A stretch of DNA of 64,000 bases from Thiomicrorhabdus sp965603495 (GCA_965603495.1 CBFDDF010000001.1:711441-775440), one strand, 5' to 3'; shown: positions 35,689-44,357, counted from the stretch's first letter. The notes: a model not told the origin generated them from the letters alone. Made by a program: numbers and translations.

Positions 35689-37143
35689 ATGCACAATTTA
35701 ACCATTAAACAAATGAGTCAAAAACTCCAGTCTGGTGAAATCACCAGTGTGCAGTTGACACAACACTATCTTGATCGCATCTCACAATATGATGGCGATT
35801 TGAACGCGTTTGTCACGGTCACGCCTGAACTGGCAATCTCTATGGCAGAAGCGGCGGATAAGAAAATTGCCGCTGGAGAAGCTGAATTGCTCACCGGTAT
35901 TCCGGTGGCGCATAAAGATATCTTCTGTACCGATGGCGTTAAAACCTCTTGTAGTTCTAAAATGCTAGATAACTTTATCGCACCTTATGACGCACACGTG
36001 GTGACGTTACTGAAGAAAATCGGCATGCCTATCTTGGGTAAAACCAATATGGATGAGTTCGCGATGGGGTCTTCTTCAGAGAGCAGTTATTACGGCCCAA
36101 CGAAAAACCCTTGGGATCATAAAGCGGTCCCGGGTGGTTCTTCAGGTGGTTCAGCAGCGGTTATCGCCGCTGGACTTGCGCCTTTAGCGACCGGAACGGA
36201 TACCGGTGGTTCTGTCCGTCAACCTGCGTCTTTCTGCGGTATAACGGGTATCAAACCCACTTACGGTTCGGTTTCTCGTTTCGGGATTGTCGCCTATGCC
36301 TCTAGTTTTGATCAAGCCGGTCCAATGACCCGTTCAGCGGAAGATTCAGCTTGGATGCTTAACGCGATGGCAGGGTTCGATGAGCGTGATTCGACGAGTC
36401 TTGAGCGTGAAAAAACGGATTACACTGCTGAGTTAGGCCAATCGCTTAAGGGTCTAAAAATTGGTGTGCCTGCTGAGTATTTTGGGGAAGGTTTAGACCC
36501 AGAAGTTGAGACGGTTATTAAAACAGCGATAACCGAAGTAGAGAAACTCGGCGGCGAAGTGGTTGAAGTTCACTTGCCGAATAAAGATTTAGCCGTGCCG
36601 GCTTATTATGTCTTAGCGCCCGCAGAAGCGTCCGCTAACTTGTCTCGATACGATGGCGTGCGTTTTGGCTATCGTTGTGACCAGCCTCAAGATTTAGAAG
36701 ACCTTTATAAACGTTCGCGTTCAGAAGGCTTTGGTGAAGAAGTTAAACGTAGAATCATGGTTGGGGCTTATGCCTTGTCAGCTGGTTACTACGATGCTTA
36801 TTACCTCAAGGCACAAAAGCTACGTCGTATGGTACGTGATGACTTTACGAAAGCCTTTGAAAGCTGTGATGTGATTATGGGGCCTGTGGCGCCCACATCC
36901 GCATTTAATATTGGTGAAAAGTCAGACGATCAAGTCAGTATGTATTTAGCTGACTTATATACCATTCCTGTGAACTTAGCGGGTCTGCCAGCTTTGTCAG
37001 TGCCGGCTGGTTTTGCAAACAATCGTCCGGTTGGATTGCATATTGTGGGACCTTATTTCAGCGAAGCTAAATTGCTGAATATCGGTCATCAGTTTCAACA
37101 AGTCACTGATTGGCATAAGCAAATGCCAGCACAGTATCAATAA
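35689..37143 (+). CDS. gatA: GatA, amidotransferase subunit A
   Basis: Amidase-signature enzyme that releases ammonia from glutamine; 484 residues. The catalytic Lys lies in PVAHKDIFCTDG and the Ser residues in GGSSGGSAAVIAAG and TDTGGSVRQPASFCG. ATG 35689 is chosen over an in-frame start overlapping gatC, because GGAAACAG precedes it and the family starts MHNLT. 13 bp after gatC. Confidence 0.95.
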   Translation: MHNLTIKQMSQKLQSGEITSVQLTQHYLDRISQYDGDLNAFVTVTPELAISMAEAADKKIAAGEAELLTGIPVAHKDIFCTDGVKTSCSSKMLDNFIAPYDAHVVTLLKKIGMPILGKTNMDEFAMGSSSESSYYGPTKNPWDHKAVPGGSSGGSAAVIAAGLAPLATGTDTGGSVRQPASFCGITGIKPTYGSVSRFGIVAYASSFDQAGPMTRSAEDSAWMLNAMAGFDERDSTSLEREKTDYTAELGQSLKGLKIGVPAEYFGEGLDPEVETVIKTAITEVEKLGGEVVEVHLPNKDLAVPAYYVLAPAEASANLSRYDGVRFGYRCDQPQDLEDLYKRSRSEGFGEEVKRRIMVGAYALSAGYYDAYYLKAQKLRRMVRDDFTKAFESCDVIMGPVAPTSAFNIGEKSDDQVSMYLADLYTIPVNLAGLPALSVPAGFANNRPVGLHIVGPYFSEAKLLNIGHQFQQVTDWHKQMPAQYQ

Positions 37144-37161
37144 TTCAGTAGGAGTCCAATC

Positions 37162-38598
37162 ATGAGTTGGGAAGTAGTCATTGGTTTAGAGATTCATGCT
37201 CAATTAACCACCAAATCAAAAATATTTTCAGGCGCCTCAACCGCATACGGCGCGGCGCCTAATAGCCAGGCCTGTCCAATTGATGTCGGTATGCCAGGAA
37301 TGTTACCGGTGTTAAACCAAGCCGTTTTAGGTAAGTCTATTATGTTGGGCTTAGCATTAGATGCTGAACTGGGTATGCGCTCTGTGTTTGACCGTAAAAA
37401 CTATTTTTATCCGGATTCGCCGAAAGGCTATCAGACCACGCAGATGGATTTTCCAATCGTGGGTCAAGGTAAGTTAGAGATTGAACTGGAAGACGGCACT
37501 AAAAAAGTGATCGGTGTTACCCGTGCGCATTTGGAAGAAGATGCGGGTAAATCTGTACACGGGATTATTCCTGGGCAAACCGGAATTGATTTGAACCGTT
37601 CAGGTACGCCATTGTTAGAGATCGTTTCGGATCCTGATATGTCTTCGGCGAAAGAAGCTGTTGCTTATGCTAAGAAAATGCATGAGTTGGTGATGTATCT
37701 GGGAGTTTGTGACGGCAATATGCAGGAAGGTTCTTTCCGTGTCGATTCTAACGTGTCGGTACGTCGTCCAGGTGAGCCTTTAGGTACACGTGCTGAGTTA
37801 AAGAATATTAACTCCTTTAAGTTCATTGAAAAAGCCATCGAAATAGAGATCGAGCGCCAAATTGAAGTGATTGAAAGTGGCGGAAAAGTCGTTCAGGAAA
37901 CCCGTTTATACGACTCTGAAAAAGACATTACCCGTTCAATGCGTACCAAGGAAGAAGCCAACGATTACCGTTATTTCCCGTGTCCTGATTTGCTGCCAGT
38001 AATTATCACTGAAGCGGATGTTGAAGCCGTGAGAGTCGTTATGCCAGAATTGCCAGATGCCAAACGTGCGCGTTTTGTCGCTGATTTTGGCTTAAGTGAT
38101 TACGATGCAGCCGTCTTGACGGGCTCTCGTGCCATGGCAGAATTCTTCGAAAAAGTCGTGGCTCTAACCGATGCGAAAGATCCTAAGTTGTGTGCCAACT
38201 GGGCGACCTCTGGTTTTTCAGCGGCACTGAATCGTGACAGCTTATCGGTTGATGCAGCGCCAGTGTCTGCAGAAATGTTGGCTGGTATGATCAGTCGTAT
38301 TATCGATAATAGTATTTCCGGTAAAATCGCCAAACAAGTGTTCGATGCTATGTGGCAGGGTGAAGGTTCTGCGGACGAGATTATCGAAAGCAAAGGCTTG
38401 AAGCAGATTACCGATACAGGCGCGATTGAAGCCTTAGTGGATGAAGTGCTGGCCAATAACCCAAATCAAGTCGAAGCCTATAAAGGCGGACAAGAGAAGA
38501 TGTTGGGGTATTTTGTCGGTCAGATTATGAAAGCTTCTGGCGGTCAAGCCAATCCAGGGCAGGTCAATAAGATGTTAATGGATAAGTTAAAGTCTTAA
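37162..38598 (+). CDS. gatB: GatB, amidotransferase subunit B
   Basis: Kinase-like subunit that activates Glu-tRNA and binds the tRNA; 478 residues. WEVVIGLEIHAQLTTKSKIF at the N-terminus, the Zn-binding region replaced by the usual Cys-poor form, YFYPDSPKGYQ and the C-terminal YqeY-like domain (NPNQVEAYKGGQEKMLGYFVGQ). Third gene of the operon, 18 bp after gatA, followed by a terminator. Confidence 0.96.
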   Translation: MSWEVVIGLEIHAQLTTKSKIFSGASTAYGAAPNSQACPIDVGMPGMLPVLNQAVLGKSIMLGLALDAELGMRSVFDRKNYFYPDSPKGYQTTQMDFPIVGQGKLEIELEDGTKKVIGVTRAHLEEDAGKSVHGIIPGQTGIDLNRSGTPLLEIVSDPDMSSAKEAVAYAKKMHELVMYLGVCDGNMQEGSFRVDSNVSVRRPGEPLGTRAELKNINSFKFIEKAIEIEIERQIEVIESGGKVVQETRLYDSEKDITRSMRTKEEANDYRYFPCPDLLPVIITEADVEAVRVVMPELPDAKRARFVADFGLSDYDAAVLTGSRAMAEFFEKVVALTDAKDPKLCANWATSGFSAALNRDSLSVDAAPVSAEMLAGMISRIIDNSISGKIAKQVFDAMWQGEGSADEIIESKGLKQITDTGAIEALVDEVLANNPNQVEAYKGGQEKMLGYFVGQIMKASGGQANPGQVNKMLMDKLKS

Positions 38599-38613
38599 TT
38601 TAAAACTTAAAAT

Positions 38614-38645
38614 AAAGCCTTATTAAATGCTTAAGGCTTTGTTTT
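38614..38645 (+). terminator. Terminator after gatB
   Basis: AAAGCCTTA / TTAAGGCTTT stem with an eight-base loop followed by GTTTT. Confidence 0.8.
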
Positions 38646-38662
38646 AAAAGAAAAATAATAGA

Positions 38663-38676
38663 GACCAGGCCTGGTC
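38663..38676. repeat. ACCAGGCCTGGT palindrome, copy 9
   Basis: Core 38664-38675 with a G/C extension, in the gatB-htpX tandem gap, 18 bp after the terminator. Confidence 0.9.
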
Positions 38677-38820
38677 GTTTTGGAGGATTTTATCTTCAAA
38701 CGAAAAATTGATATCAATAATGCTTGAAAGGTTATAAAAAAACCTTATATTAGTCATACACATTACTTTTAACCCAAGTAATTAAACTTTTAAATTTGAA
38801 AACTGAACAAGGAGTCTTCA

Positions 38821-39717
38821 ATGAAACGTATTGGTTTATTTCTACTAACAAACATCGCGGTTATCGCGGTTGCTATGTTGGCAATGAATATTTTAGGCGT
38901 AGGCAACTACATGGAAGGCACTAGCCTTAACCTAAATAACTTATTCATGTTCGCTTTGATCTTCGGTTTTGCAGGCTCATTTATCTCTTTAGCGATGTCT
39001 AAGTTTATCGCAAAAATGTCTACTGGCGCTAAAGTCATTGAAGTTGCACGTAATTCAGACGAGCAGTGGTTATTAGATACCGTTGCCCGTCAAGCGGCAA
39101 AAGCGGGCATTAAAACCCCTGAAGTGGCTATCTATGATTCACCACAGCCGAACGCATTTGCAACCGGTATGACTAAGAACAAGTCACTGGTTGCGGTCTC
39201 TACAGGTCTGATGCGTAGTATGCGTCAGAACGAAGTAGAAGCGGTATTAGGCCACGAAGTGGCTCACGTTGCCAATGGCGACATGGTGACTATGGCGTTG
39301 TTACAAGGTGTATTGAACACTTTCGTTATCTTCTTCGCGAAGATCGTCGCTTATGTAGTGGATCGTGTGATTCTTAAAAATGAATCGTCCGGTCATAGCT
39401 GGACATTCATTATTGTCGACATAGCCGCGCAAATCTTCTTCGGTATCTTGGCAAGCACTATCTCTATGTGGTTCTCACGTAAGCGTGAATTCCATGCGGA
39501 TAACGGTGGGGCTTACCTTGCCGGTAAAGAGAATATGATTGCCGCGTTACGTCGTTTACAGACTATGCAGCCTGGTGTGTTACCTGACCAAATGGCCGCA
39601 TTCGGTATCTCTGCCGGTGGCAGCAAGTTCGGTAAGTTGTTTATGTCGCATCCACCTCTAGAAGAGCGTATTGCAGCATTAGAAGCAACATCACAATCTG
39701 AGTTGAAAGTTGCGTAA
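38821..39717 (+). CDS. htpX: HtpX, membrane-bound zinc metalloprotease
   Basis: M48 quality-control protease of the inner membrane, 298 residues. Four hydrophobic segments; zinc motif GHEVAH with His145, Glu146, His149, and the third ligand Glu in RKREFHADNGG. Typical HtpX C-terminus (SHPPLEERIAAL). ATG follows AAGGAGTC. Confidence 0.95.
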   Translation: MKRIGLFLLTNIAVIAVAMLAMNILGVGNYMEGTSLNLNNLFMFALIFGFAGSFISLAMSKFIAKMSTGAKVIEVARNSDEQWLLDTVARQAAKAGIKTPEVAIYDSPQPNAFATGMTKNKSLVAVSTGLMRSMRQNEVEAVLGHEVAHVANGDMVTMALLQGVLNTFVIFFAKIVAYVVDRVILKNESSGHSWTFIIVDIAAQIFFGILASTISMWFSRKREFHADNGGAYLAGKENMIAALRRLQTMQPGVLPDQMAAFGISAGGSKFGKLFMSHPPLEERIAALEATSQSELKVA

Positions 39718-39742
39718 TTAATTACGCTCTAAAGCACTTAAT

Positions 39743-39780
39743 AAAAAGCCCCGCTTGGTTTCACTAAGCGGGGCTTTTTT
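39743..39780 (+). terminator. Terminator after htpX
   Basis: AAAAAGCCCCGCTT and AAGCGGGGCTTTTTT around a short TGGTTTCAC-type loop, T tract at the end. Confidence 0.93.
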
Positions 39781-39781
39781 A

Positions 39782-40082
39782 TATCTGGAGTTTGGTGAAT
39801 TTAAAAGTTACCAGGCCTGGCAGGTTTTAAAATTGGCCTATGGATGAGTTGAAAATACTTACTCAATTTCATGTTTTTCAATTCATCTTCTTAAAAGACT
39901 TAACTGAGAGTATTTGACGTGGTCAAAATAGTAGCCAGACTAGCGCAAAGAAAGACAGATTTTTTAATCGCTCCTTTGCTTTAAGTGGGTACTTAAGAGT
40001 TAATGGCTGATTATGAAATACTGGGTGATTTACTTATGTTTGTATATAATCTAAAAGATACTAATTATTAGAGAAATAAAGA
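39782..40082. other. Gap htpX to 40083 gene
   Basis: 301 bp. Apart from the palindrome variant at 39810 I see no reading frame or structure; it is the entry to the region with unknown genes. Confidence 0.55.
39810..39821. repeat. Palindrome variant ACCAGGCCTGGC, copy 10
   Basis: One-base variant of the 12-bp palindrome, 29 bp after the htpX terminator. Confidence 0.75.
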
Positions 40083-40748
40083 ATGAAGGAAATATTCGAA
40101 GTCATTGAGTCTCGGGTAAGAAGCCCGCTGTTTGGATATTTTGTATTTGCGTTTATTTCAGTAAATTGGAATCCGCTTTTTTATCTTTTTGTGGAAAAAA
40201 CAAGAGTCTTAAATCGAATACAGTATTTTCAGGATCACACTGACTGGTTGACGCTTCTCATTTTTCCACTGGTTACGGCAATGGTCTTATCAATTGCATA
40301 TCCATGGGTGAATTACGGTTTTTTGCACTTACGTAAATTCCCTACAGACTTGAGGAATAAGCTTCAAGCAAGTTCAGAGCATGAGCTGTTAAAAGAAAAG
40401 CAAAAGTTTGCAGAAGTCAGGGTTCAGTTTGAAAAAGATAATCTTAAAGCTGAAGAGACTAGCCTTAAGACTGAAGAGGTAAAGCTTGAAAAAGCTATTC
40501 TTCAAGCTGAGGAGACTCGTCTTAGGGCTGAAGAGGTTGAATTTTCTGGCTCATCTGATGTGCAGCAGAAAAGTAAAAAAGAATTTGAAAGCTTAATGAG
40601 TATATCTGGACTTCTTAGAAAACGAGCTGAAAATAGTACGTCTAGTTCTCATAGAGCTATTTTATTAAGCCGCGCTCAGGAACTTGAGGACAAAGCTTTT
40701 GAATTGCTTGAAGTTGTTGACGTTGACTCTTATAACATACCACTTTAA
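40083..40748 (+). CDS. Membrane-anchored coiled-coil protein of unknown function
   Basis: 221 residues. Two hydrophobic segments (about 18-36 and 57-78) are followed by a long, highly charged coiled coil (about 95-155) with degenerate repeats of the type LKAEETSLKTEEVK. The N-terminus (ESRVRSPLFGYFVFAFISVN) resembles a small family of membrane proteins I have seen annotated as hypothetical, often near islands, but no function is assigned. Its neighbours are also unplaced. It ends at the left edge of the inverted-repeat locus. Confidence 0.6.
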   Translation: MKEIFEVIESRVRSPLFGYFVFAFISVNWNPLFYLFVEKTRVLNRIQYFQDHTDWLTLLIFPLVTAMVLSIAYPWVNYGFLHLRKFPTDLRNKLQASSEHELLKEKQKFAEVRVQFEKDNLKAEETSLKTEEVKLEKAILQAEETRLRAEEVEFSGSSDVQQKSKKEFESLMSISGLLRKRAENSTSSSHRAILLSRAQELEDKAFELLEVVDVDSYNIPL

Positions 40749-40764
40749 GTTTATCTGAATTATC
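40745..40764. repeat. 20-bp direct repeat, first copy
   Basis: TTAAGTTTATCTGAATTATC; a second copy (19 of 20 identical) is at 41118-41137. The first covers the stop codon of the coiled-coil gene. Together they bracket the left inverted-repeat arm and the central palindrome. Confidence 0.75.
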
Positions 40765-40856
40765 GATCCGCACTGAGAATCAATAGATCAGTCTTGATTG
40801 ATTATTAATGTGATAGAGAAGCCTTATAATTCTGATAAGTCTTTCCCATTTTCGAT

Positions 40857-41040
40857 AGGCTTCCCGTGACTTTTTGCTATTCGGCAAAAAGTAACCAAAA
40901 AACGAACCCTGCTGACGCCCTCTATTTCACTAAGCTTGTCCGCTGACATTCCCTAAACTCGCGTTCCGCTCAGACACAGGGAATGTTTAAACGCGTCCTT
41001 CGCTAAGGGAATTGCTCGATTGCTTACAAAAGGGAGGCGT
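40857..41040. repeat. Left arm of large inverted repeat
   Basis: About 184 bp. Blocks shared with the reverse complement of 41148-41332 are AGGCTTCCCGTGACT at the outer end, AGTAACCA, CATTCCCTAAACT, CGCTCAGACA, and AAGGGAATTGCTCGATTGCTT near the inner end; the arms differ between blocks. Inside this arm there are smaller hairpins, such as ACTTTTTGC/GCAAAAAGT and ACATTCCCT/AGGGAATGT. Confidence 0.8.
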
Positions 41041-41092
41041 TTCTACGTGAGTATGGTTATTCATCTTTAGGTTTTTGTAGCGCTTTTGGATT

Positions 41093-41108
41093 TGACCAGG
41101 CCTGGTCA
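41093..41108. repeat. ACCAGGCCTGGT palindrome, copy 11 (centre of inverted repeat)
   Basis: Core 41095-41106, 16 bp in full. Its centre (41100.5) is within about 6 bp of the midpoint of the surrounding inverted repeat (41094.5). Confidence 0.9.
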
Positions 41109-41117
41109 TTTTCTATA

Positions 41118-41137
41118 TTAAGTTTATCTGAATCATC
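41118..41137. repeat. 20-bp direct repeat, second copy
   Basis: TTAAGTTTATCTGAATCATC, one mismatch from 40745-40764, 373 bp away in the same orientation. Confidence 0.75.
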
Positions 41138-41147
41138 AAATTTCACG

Positions 41148-41332
41148 CCAAATTCCCCTTTGAAAGCAATCGAGCAATTCCCTTAACGAAGTGAACGATT
41201 AAAAATCCCAGTTGTCTGAGCGCTAGCGAGTTCTGGGATTTCAGTGAATAAGTTTAGGGAATGCCGATTGATTGAGCGGGGTGCCCTTTTGTGGTTACTA
41301 TTTTGGGCACGCAAAATAGTCACGGGAAGCCT
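41148..41332. repeat. Right arm of large inverted repeat
   Basis: Diverged reverse-complement partner of 40857-41040. The outer end (CACGGGAAGCC) and the AAGCAATCGAGCAATTCCCTT block near the inner end are the best-preserved segments. Confidence 0.8.
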
Positions 41333-41405
41333 TTAAGAAGAAAACTCAAGAAATACGGCCTTCAGCAAGGCTTCTCAACACACTCATAAGCCAACTTTAA
41401 AACCT

Positions 41406-41417
41406 ACCAGGCCTGGT
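41406..41417. repeat. ACCAGGCCTGGT palindrome, copy 12
   Basis: Bare 12-bp core, 183 bp upstream of the Lcl-domain gene and outside the inverted repeat. Confidence 0.9.
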
Positions 41418-41588
41418 TGTTGCTATCAATGATAAAGTTTTGACTATTTTTAAGTTGATTGTATAGCTATATTTACCTATAAACTAAGTTAATCAAATCG
41501 CTAATTCACCATGATATATCTGTTTAGAATGTATGGTTTAATGATGGCGGCAGTAAATAATTTTTTAGGGTTTTGGAGTGTTGAGAGT

Positions 41589-42818
41589 ATGAAAGTACGG
41601 ATTTGTAGAAGTTGTGGTCATGAAAACCCAGTCGTTTCTGAAGCTGTAACTTATTGTAGATACTGTGCCTCTGCGAAATTAGATCCCGTTACGGATATAA
41701 ATGACAGCGCTGTTAAAGGTGGTACGAACAGTAAACTTAAATGGATTATTTTAGTTACGCTGCTGTTAATTGTATTGGGAGGTGCTTGGTGGGCACTGCA
41801 GTTTTCATCTAAAGATGAGCCACTACAACCAAAGAAAGCGCCAATCCCTTTAGCAGAAACCTTAAATAAACCTGAGAATTCTGCAATCCTCAAACCTCAG
41901 ATCGTAACCAAGCAGGTCTTGCCTCAAAAGGCGGAACCCGTCATTGAAAAGCCACCTGAAAACCCTACGGTGGTTGTAGTTGAAAGCGTCGTCAATACGC
42001 CAAGTAAATCTCCGCCGTCTTCTAAGAAAGCGGTTGATAACCCCATTGTGATTGCTAAAAAACAGATTGCAGAAAACTCGGTTGTGATTGCTGAAAAACA
42101 GATCGAGGAAAGTCGTGTTCAGCCTAAACCTGTTGCGGAGAAAAAGGTTCAAAAAGTAGAAGTCAAAAAGCCTGTTCAAAAAGCTGTAAAACAACAGAAA
42201 CCTGAAAAAGAAGCAGAGAATGAAGCAACGGTAGCATTACAGCTCAAGCTAGAACAGGAGAAGGTTAAAACGCTACAGGAAATATTAGCTAAAAAACAAA
42301 CAAAAGAAGCACGTCGTAATATGCGTGTATTGGACAGAGCTAATGGCGTTGTAACGGATACAAAGACTGGATTAATGTGGATGGCATGCAGTATCGGTCA
42401 GGAGTGGAGTGGAGGGTATTGCAATGGTGAGCCTGAAGAATATTTTTGGTCTGAGGCGGTTAACTTAGCAAATGAAAAAACCTATGCAAACTATAGTGAC
42501 TGGCGAGCACCTACAAGAGATGAGTTGGATAGTATTGTTGATTGCACAAATGACAGGGTTCCTTATCAGCTAAATGGTAAGGGCGAACTGATTACCAAAG
42601 ATGGTGTGCTACAAAATGGTAAGTGTTTAGGGTCGTTTCAAAAACCAACAATTGATCAACGTGTTTTTCCAAATACGGCGAGCGATTTTTATTGGTCTTA
42701 TACTTTCAATACGCACACAAATTATAGCGCTTGGGGGATAGTTTTTAATGCTGGAAATCATTATAACTACAATACTAGTAATGTAGGATTGGTTAGACTG
42801 GTTAGAAAATCTCAATAG
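41589..42818 (+). CDS. Zinc ribbon-TM-Lys/Pro linker-Lcl (DUF1566) domain protein
   Basis: 409 residues from ATG 41589 (GGAG and GAGAG upstream); longer in-frame starts would put an unlikely hydrophobic leader before the zinc ribbon. Order: zinc ribbon (CRSCGHENP...CRYCASA, four Cys), one membrane helix (WIILVTLLLIVLGGAWWALQ), a long repetitive Lys/Pro/Glu linker (about 70-250), and a C-terminal Lcl domain (VTDTKTGLMWMACS, DWRAPTRDELDSIVDC, FYWSYTFN, VGLVRLVRK). The zinc ribbon would be cytoplasmic and the Lcl domain outside. Lcl domains occur in adhesins and in many lipoproteins. Its role here is unknown. Confidence 0.72.
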   Translation: MKVRICRSCGHENPVVSEAVTYCRYCASAKLDPVTDINDSAVKGGTNSKLKWIILVTLLLIVLGGAWWALQFSSKDEPLQPKKAPIPLAETLNKPENSAILKPQIVTKQVLPQKAEPVIEKPPENPTVVVVESVVNTPSKSPPSSKKAVDNPIVIAKKQIAENSVVIAEKQIEESRVQPKPVAEKKVQKVEVKKPVQKAVKQQKPEKEAENEATVALQLKLEQEKVKTLQEILAKKQTKEARRNMRVLDRANGVVTDTKTGLMWMACSIGQEWSGGYCNGEPEEYFWSEAVNLANEKTYANYSDWRAPTRDELDSIVDCTNDRVPYQLNGKGELITKDGVLQNGKCLGSFQKPTIDQRVFPNTASDFYWSYTFNTHTNYSAWGIVFNAGNHYNYNTSNVGLVRLVRKSQ

Positions 42819-42859
42819 TTAGTCAGTGTAAAAGAGGTTGGTTAATCATCAGTTAAATA

Positions 42860-42871
42860 ACCAGGCCTGGT
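42860..42871. repeat. ACCAGGCCTGGT palindrome, copy 13
   Basis: Bare core in the convergent gap to trpB; part of a roughly 64-bp module that recurs at 44359-44423. Confidence 0.9.
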
Positions 42872-42900
42872 AAGTTTAAAATGCTCCAAACGAAAGACAC

Positions 42901-42927
42901 AAAAAAGCCCCAATCAAGGGGCTTTTT
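42901..42927 (-). terminator. Terminator of trpB
   Basis: AAAAAAGCCCCAATCAAGGGGCTTTTT, a GCCCC/GGGGC hairpin with A and T tracts. With the preceding AAGACAC it forms a 30-nt segment repeated (one mismatch) at 44394-44423. Confidence 0.9.
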
Positions 42928-42948
42928 AATATCAATACAAGGTGTTAA

Positions 42949-44145
42949 TTACTCACCCGTACCAAAGTTATCTGCTACATAATCAATATCCTTGTCACCA
43001 CGACCTGAAAGGTTGATCAGAATGGTGCTTCCTGGATTCGCTTTCCCGTGTTTCATGGCCCAAGCCACTGCATGAGAACTTTCTAAAGCAGGGATAATAC
43101 CTTCTAGACGTGAAAGCTTATAGAACGCATCTAAAGTTTCGTCATCGGTTACCGCATGATAATTCACTTTACCCATGGTCTTGAGGTAGGAGTGCTCAGG
43201 CCCAACCCCAGGATAATCCAATCCGGAAGCGATGGAGTGAACTGGCGCAGGATTACCATCTTCATCTTCTAATAATAAACACTTAAAGCCGTGAATAATG
43301 CCTGGCTTACCGTAAGTCATGGTCGCTGAGTGCTCACCTAGATTGGTGCCGCGACCTAAAGGCTCAACACCATTCATGATGACGCCTTCATCTTCCATAA
43401 AACCTGCAAATAATCCCATGGCATTAGAGCCGCCACCGATACAAGCCCCTATTTGATCAGGCAGCTCGCCTGTCATCTCCAAGTACTGTTCACGGGCTTC
43501 GTGTCCCACCACTGATTGGAAGTTACGCACCATCATTGGGAAAGGATGTGGGCCGACCACCGAACCGATGGCAAACAAGGCTTTGTCCGCTTGCGGTACG
43601 TAAGAATCGAAAGCCGAATCTACCGCTTCTTTTAAGCTACGCCCCCCAAAGGAGACCGGTACAACGGTCGCACCTAATAACTTCATGCGGGTGACGTTAG
43701 GCGCTTCTTTAGCGATATCGATTTCGCCCATATGGATTTCGCATTCCATACCAAAATAAGCCGCCGCTGTCGCCAATGCCACGCCGTGTTGCCCCGCGCC
43801 AGTTTCGGCAATCAGTTTGGTTTTACCCATATGTTTGGCCAATAGTGCTTCCGCCATACAGTGATTTAGTTTGTGCGCGCCAGTGTGGTTTAGATCTTCA
43901 CGTTTAAGGTAGATGTGCGCACCGACTTCTTTGCTGAGGTTGCGGGCATAATAAACCGGCGTAGGACGGCCCTGATAATGTTTACGAATGTACTTCAGTT
44001 CATTTAAAAAGTCAGCTGAACGGCCGATTTCAAGGTAGGCTTTATTGATTTCTTCAAAATGAGGTATCAAAACAGGCGGTAAGAAGGCACCCCCGAAATC
44101 GCCAAAATAACCTTCTTGGTTAGGAAAACTTTTTAAATAAGACAT
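42949..44145 (-). CDS. trpB: Stand-alone TrpB-like tryptophan synthase beta subunit
   Basis: PLP enzyme that joins indole and serine to make tryptophan; 398 residues from ATG 44145 (AGAGGAG upstream; an ATG at 44196 is less likely). Lys92 in HTGAHKLNH binds PLP, and AETGAGQHGVALATAAAYFG, CIGGGSNAMG and GSVVGPHPFPMMV are family motifs. It differs from usual TrpB at normally fixed sites: HKLNHCMAEALL where HKINNxLGQALL is expected, and KEAPNVTRM for the (R/Q)xxNVFRM motif. There is no trpA nearby, so it may be a paralogue that scavenges indole rather than part of the synthase complex. Confidence 0.82.
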   Translation of the reverse strand: MSYLKSFPNQEGYFGDFGGAFLPPVLIPHFEEINKAYLEIGRSADFLNELKYIRKHYQGRPTPVYYARNLSKEVGAHIYLKREDLNHTGAHKLNHCMAEALLAKHMGKTKLIAETGAGQHGVALATAAAYFGMECEIHMGEIDIAKEAPNVTRMKLLGATVVPVSFGGRSLKEAVDSAFDSYVPQADKALFAIGSVVGPHPFPMMVRNFQSVVGHEAREQYLEMTGELPDQIGACIGGGSNAMGLFAGFMEDEGVIMNGVEPLGRGTNLGEHSATMTYGKPGIIHGFKCLLLEDEDGNPAPVHSIASGLDYPGVGPEHSYLKTMGKVNYHAVTDDETLDAFYKLSRLEGIIPALESSHAVAWAMKHGKANPGSTILINLSGRGDKDIDYVADNFGTGE

Positions 44146-44357
44146 TCGTTTATCTCCTCTAATTTTATGAACGAATTGTAAAAACTTGTTTAGCATACAT
44201 GGAATGCTAGAAAGATAGAATCGACAAAGTGTGCAATTAACAAAAATAGTGCAATTTGTCGATGGGCGTTTGGCAAAGGCAAGATTTGTGACAGGGGATT
44301 ATATGGTCTAGCTTAGGTTGTCAATATTAGGTTGTCCAGATTAAGTTTTACCAAAGC

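Larger units (their letters stand above)
40749..41588. other. Non-coding locus with inverted repeat and two palindromes
   Basis: 840 bp without a recognisable gene on either strand. It holds the inverted-repeat pair, a 20-bp direct repeat, the palindrome copies at 41095 and 41406, and the upstream region of the Lcl-domain gene. No transposase is present, so the pair may be a miniature repeat element. Confidence 0.7.

Noticed and set aside
37265..37276. GCCAGGCCTGTC in gatB
   Set aside because: Two mismatches to the palindrome inside a conserved gene; chance match.
40857..41332. Inverted repeat considered as an insertion sequence
   Set aside because: No transposase frame in or between the arms and the arms are diverged; called a repeat element instead.
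41862..42194. 110-codon open frame antisense to the Lys/Pro linker
   Set aside because: Mirrors the repetitive Lys/Pro codons of the gene on the other strand.
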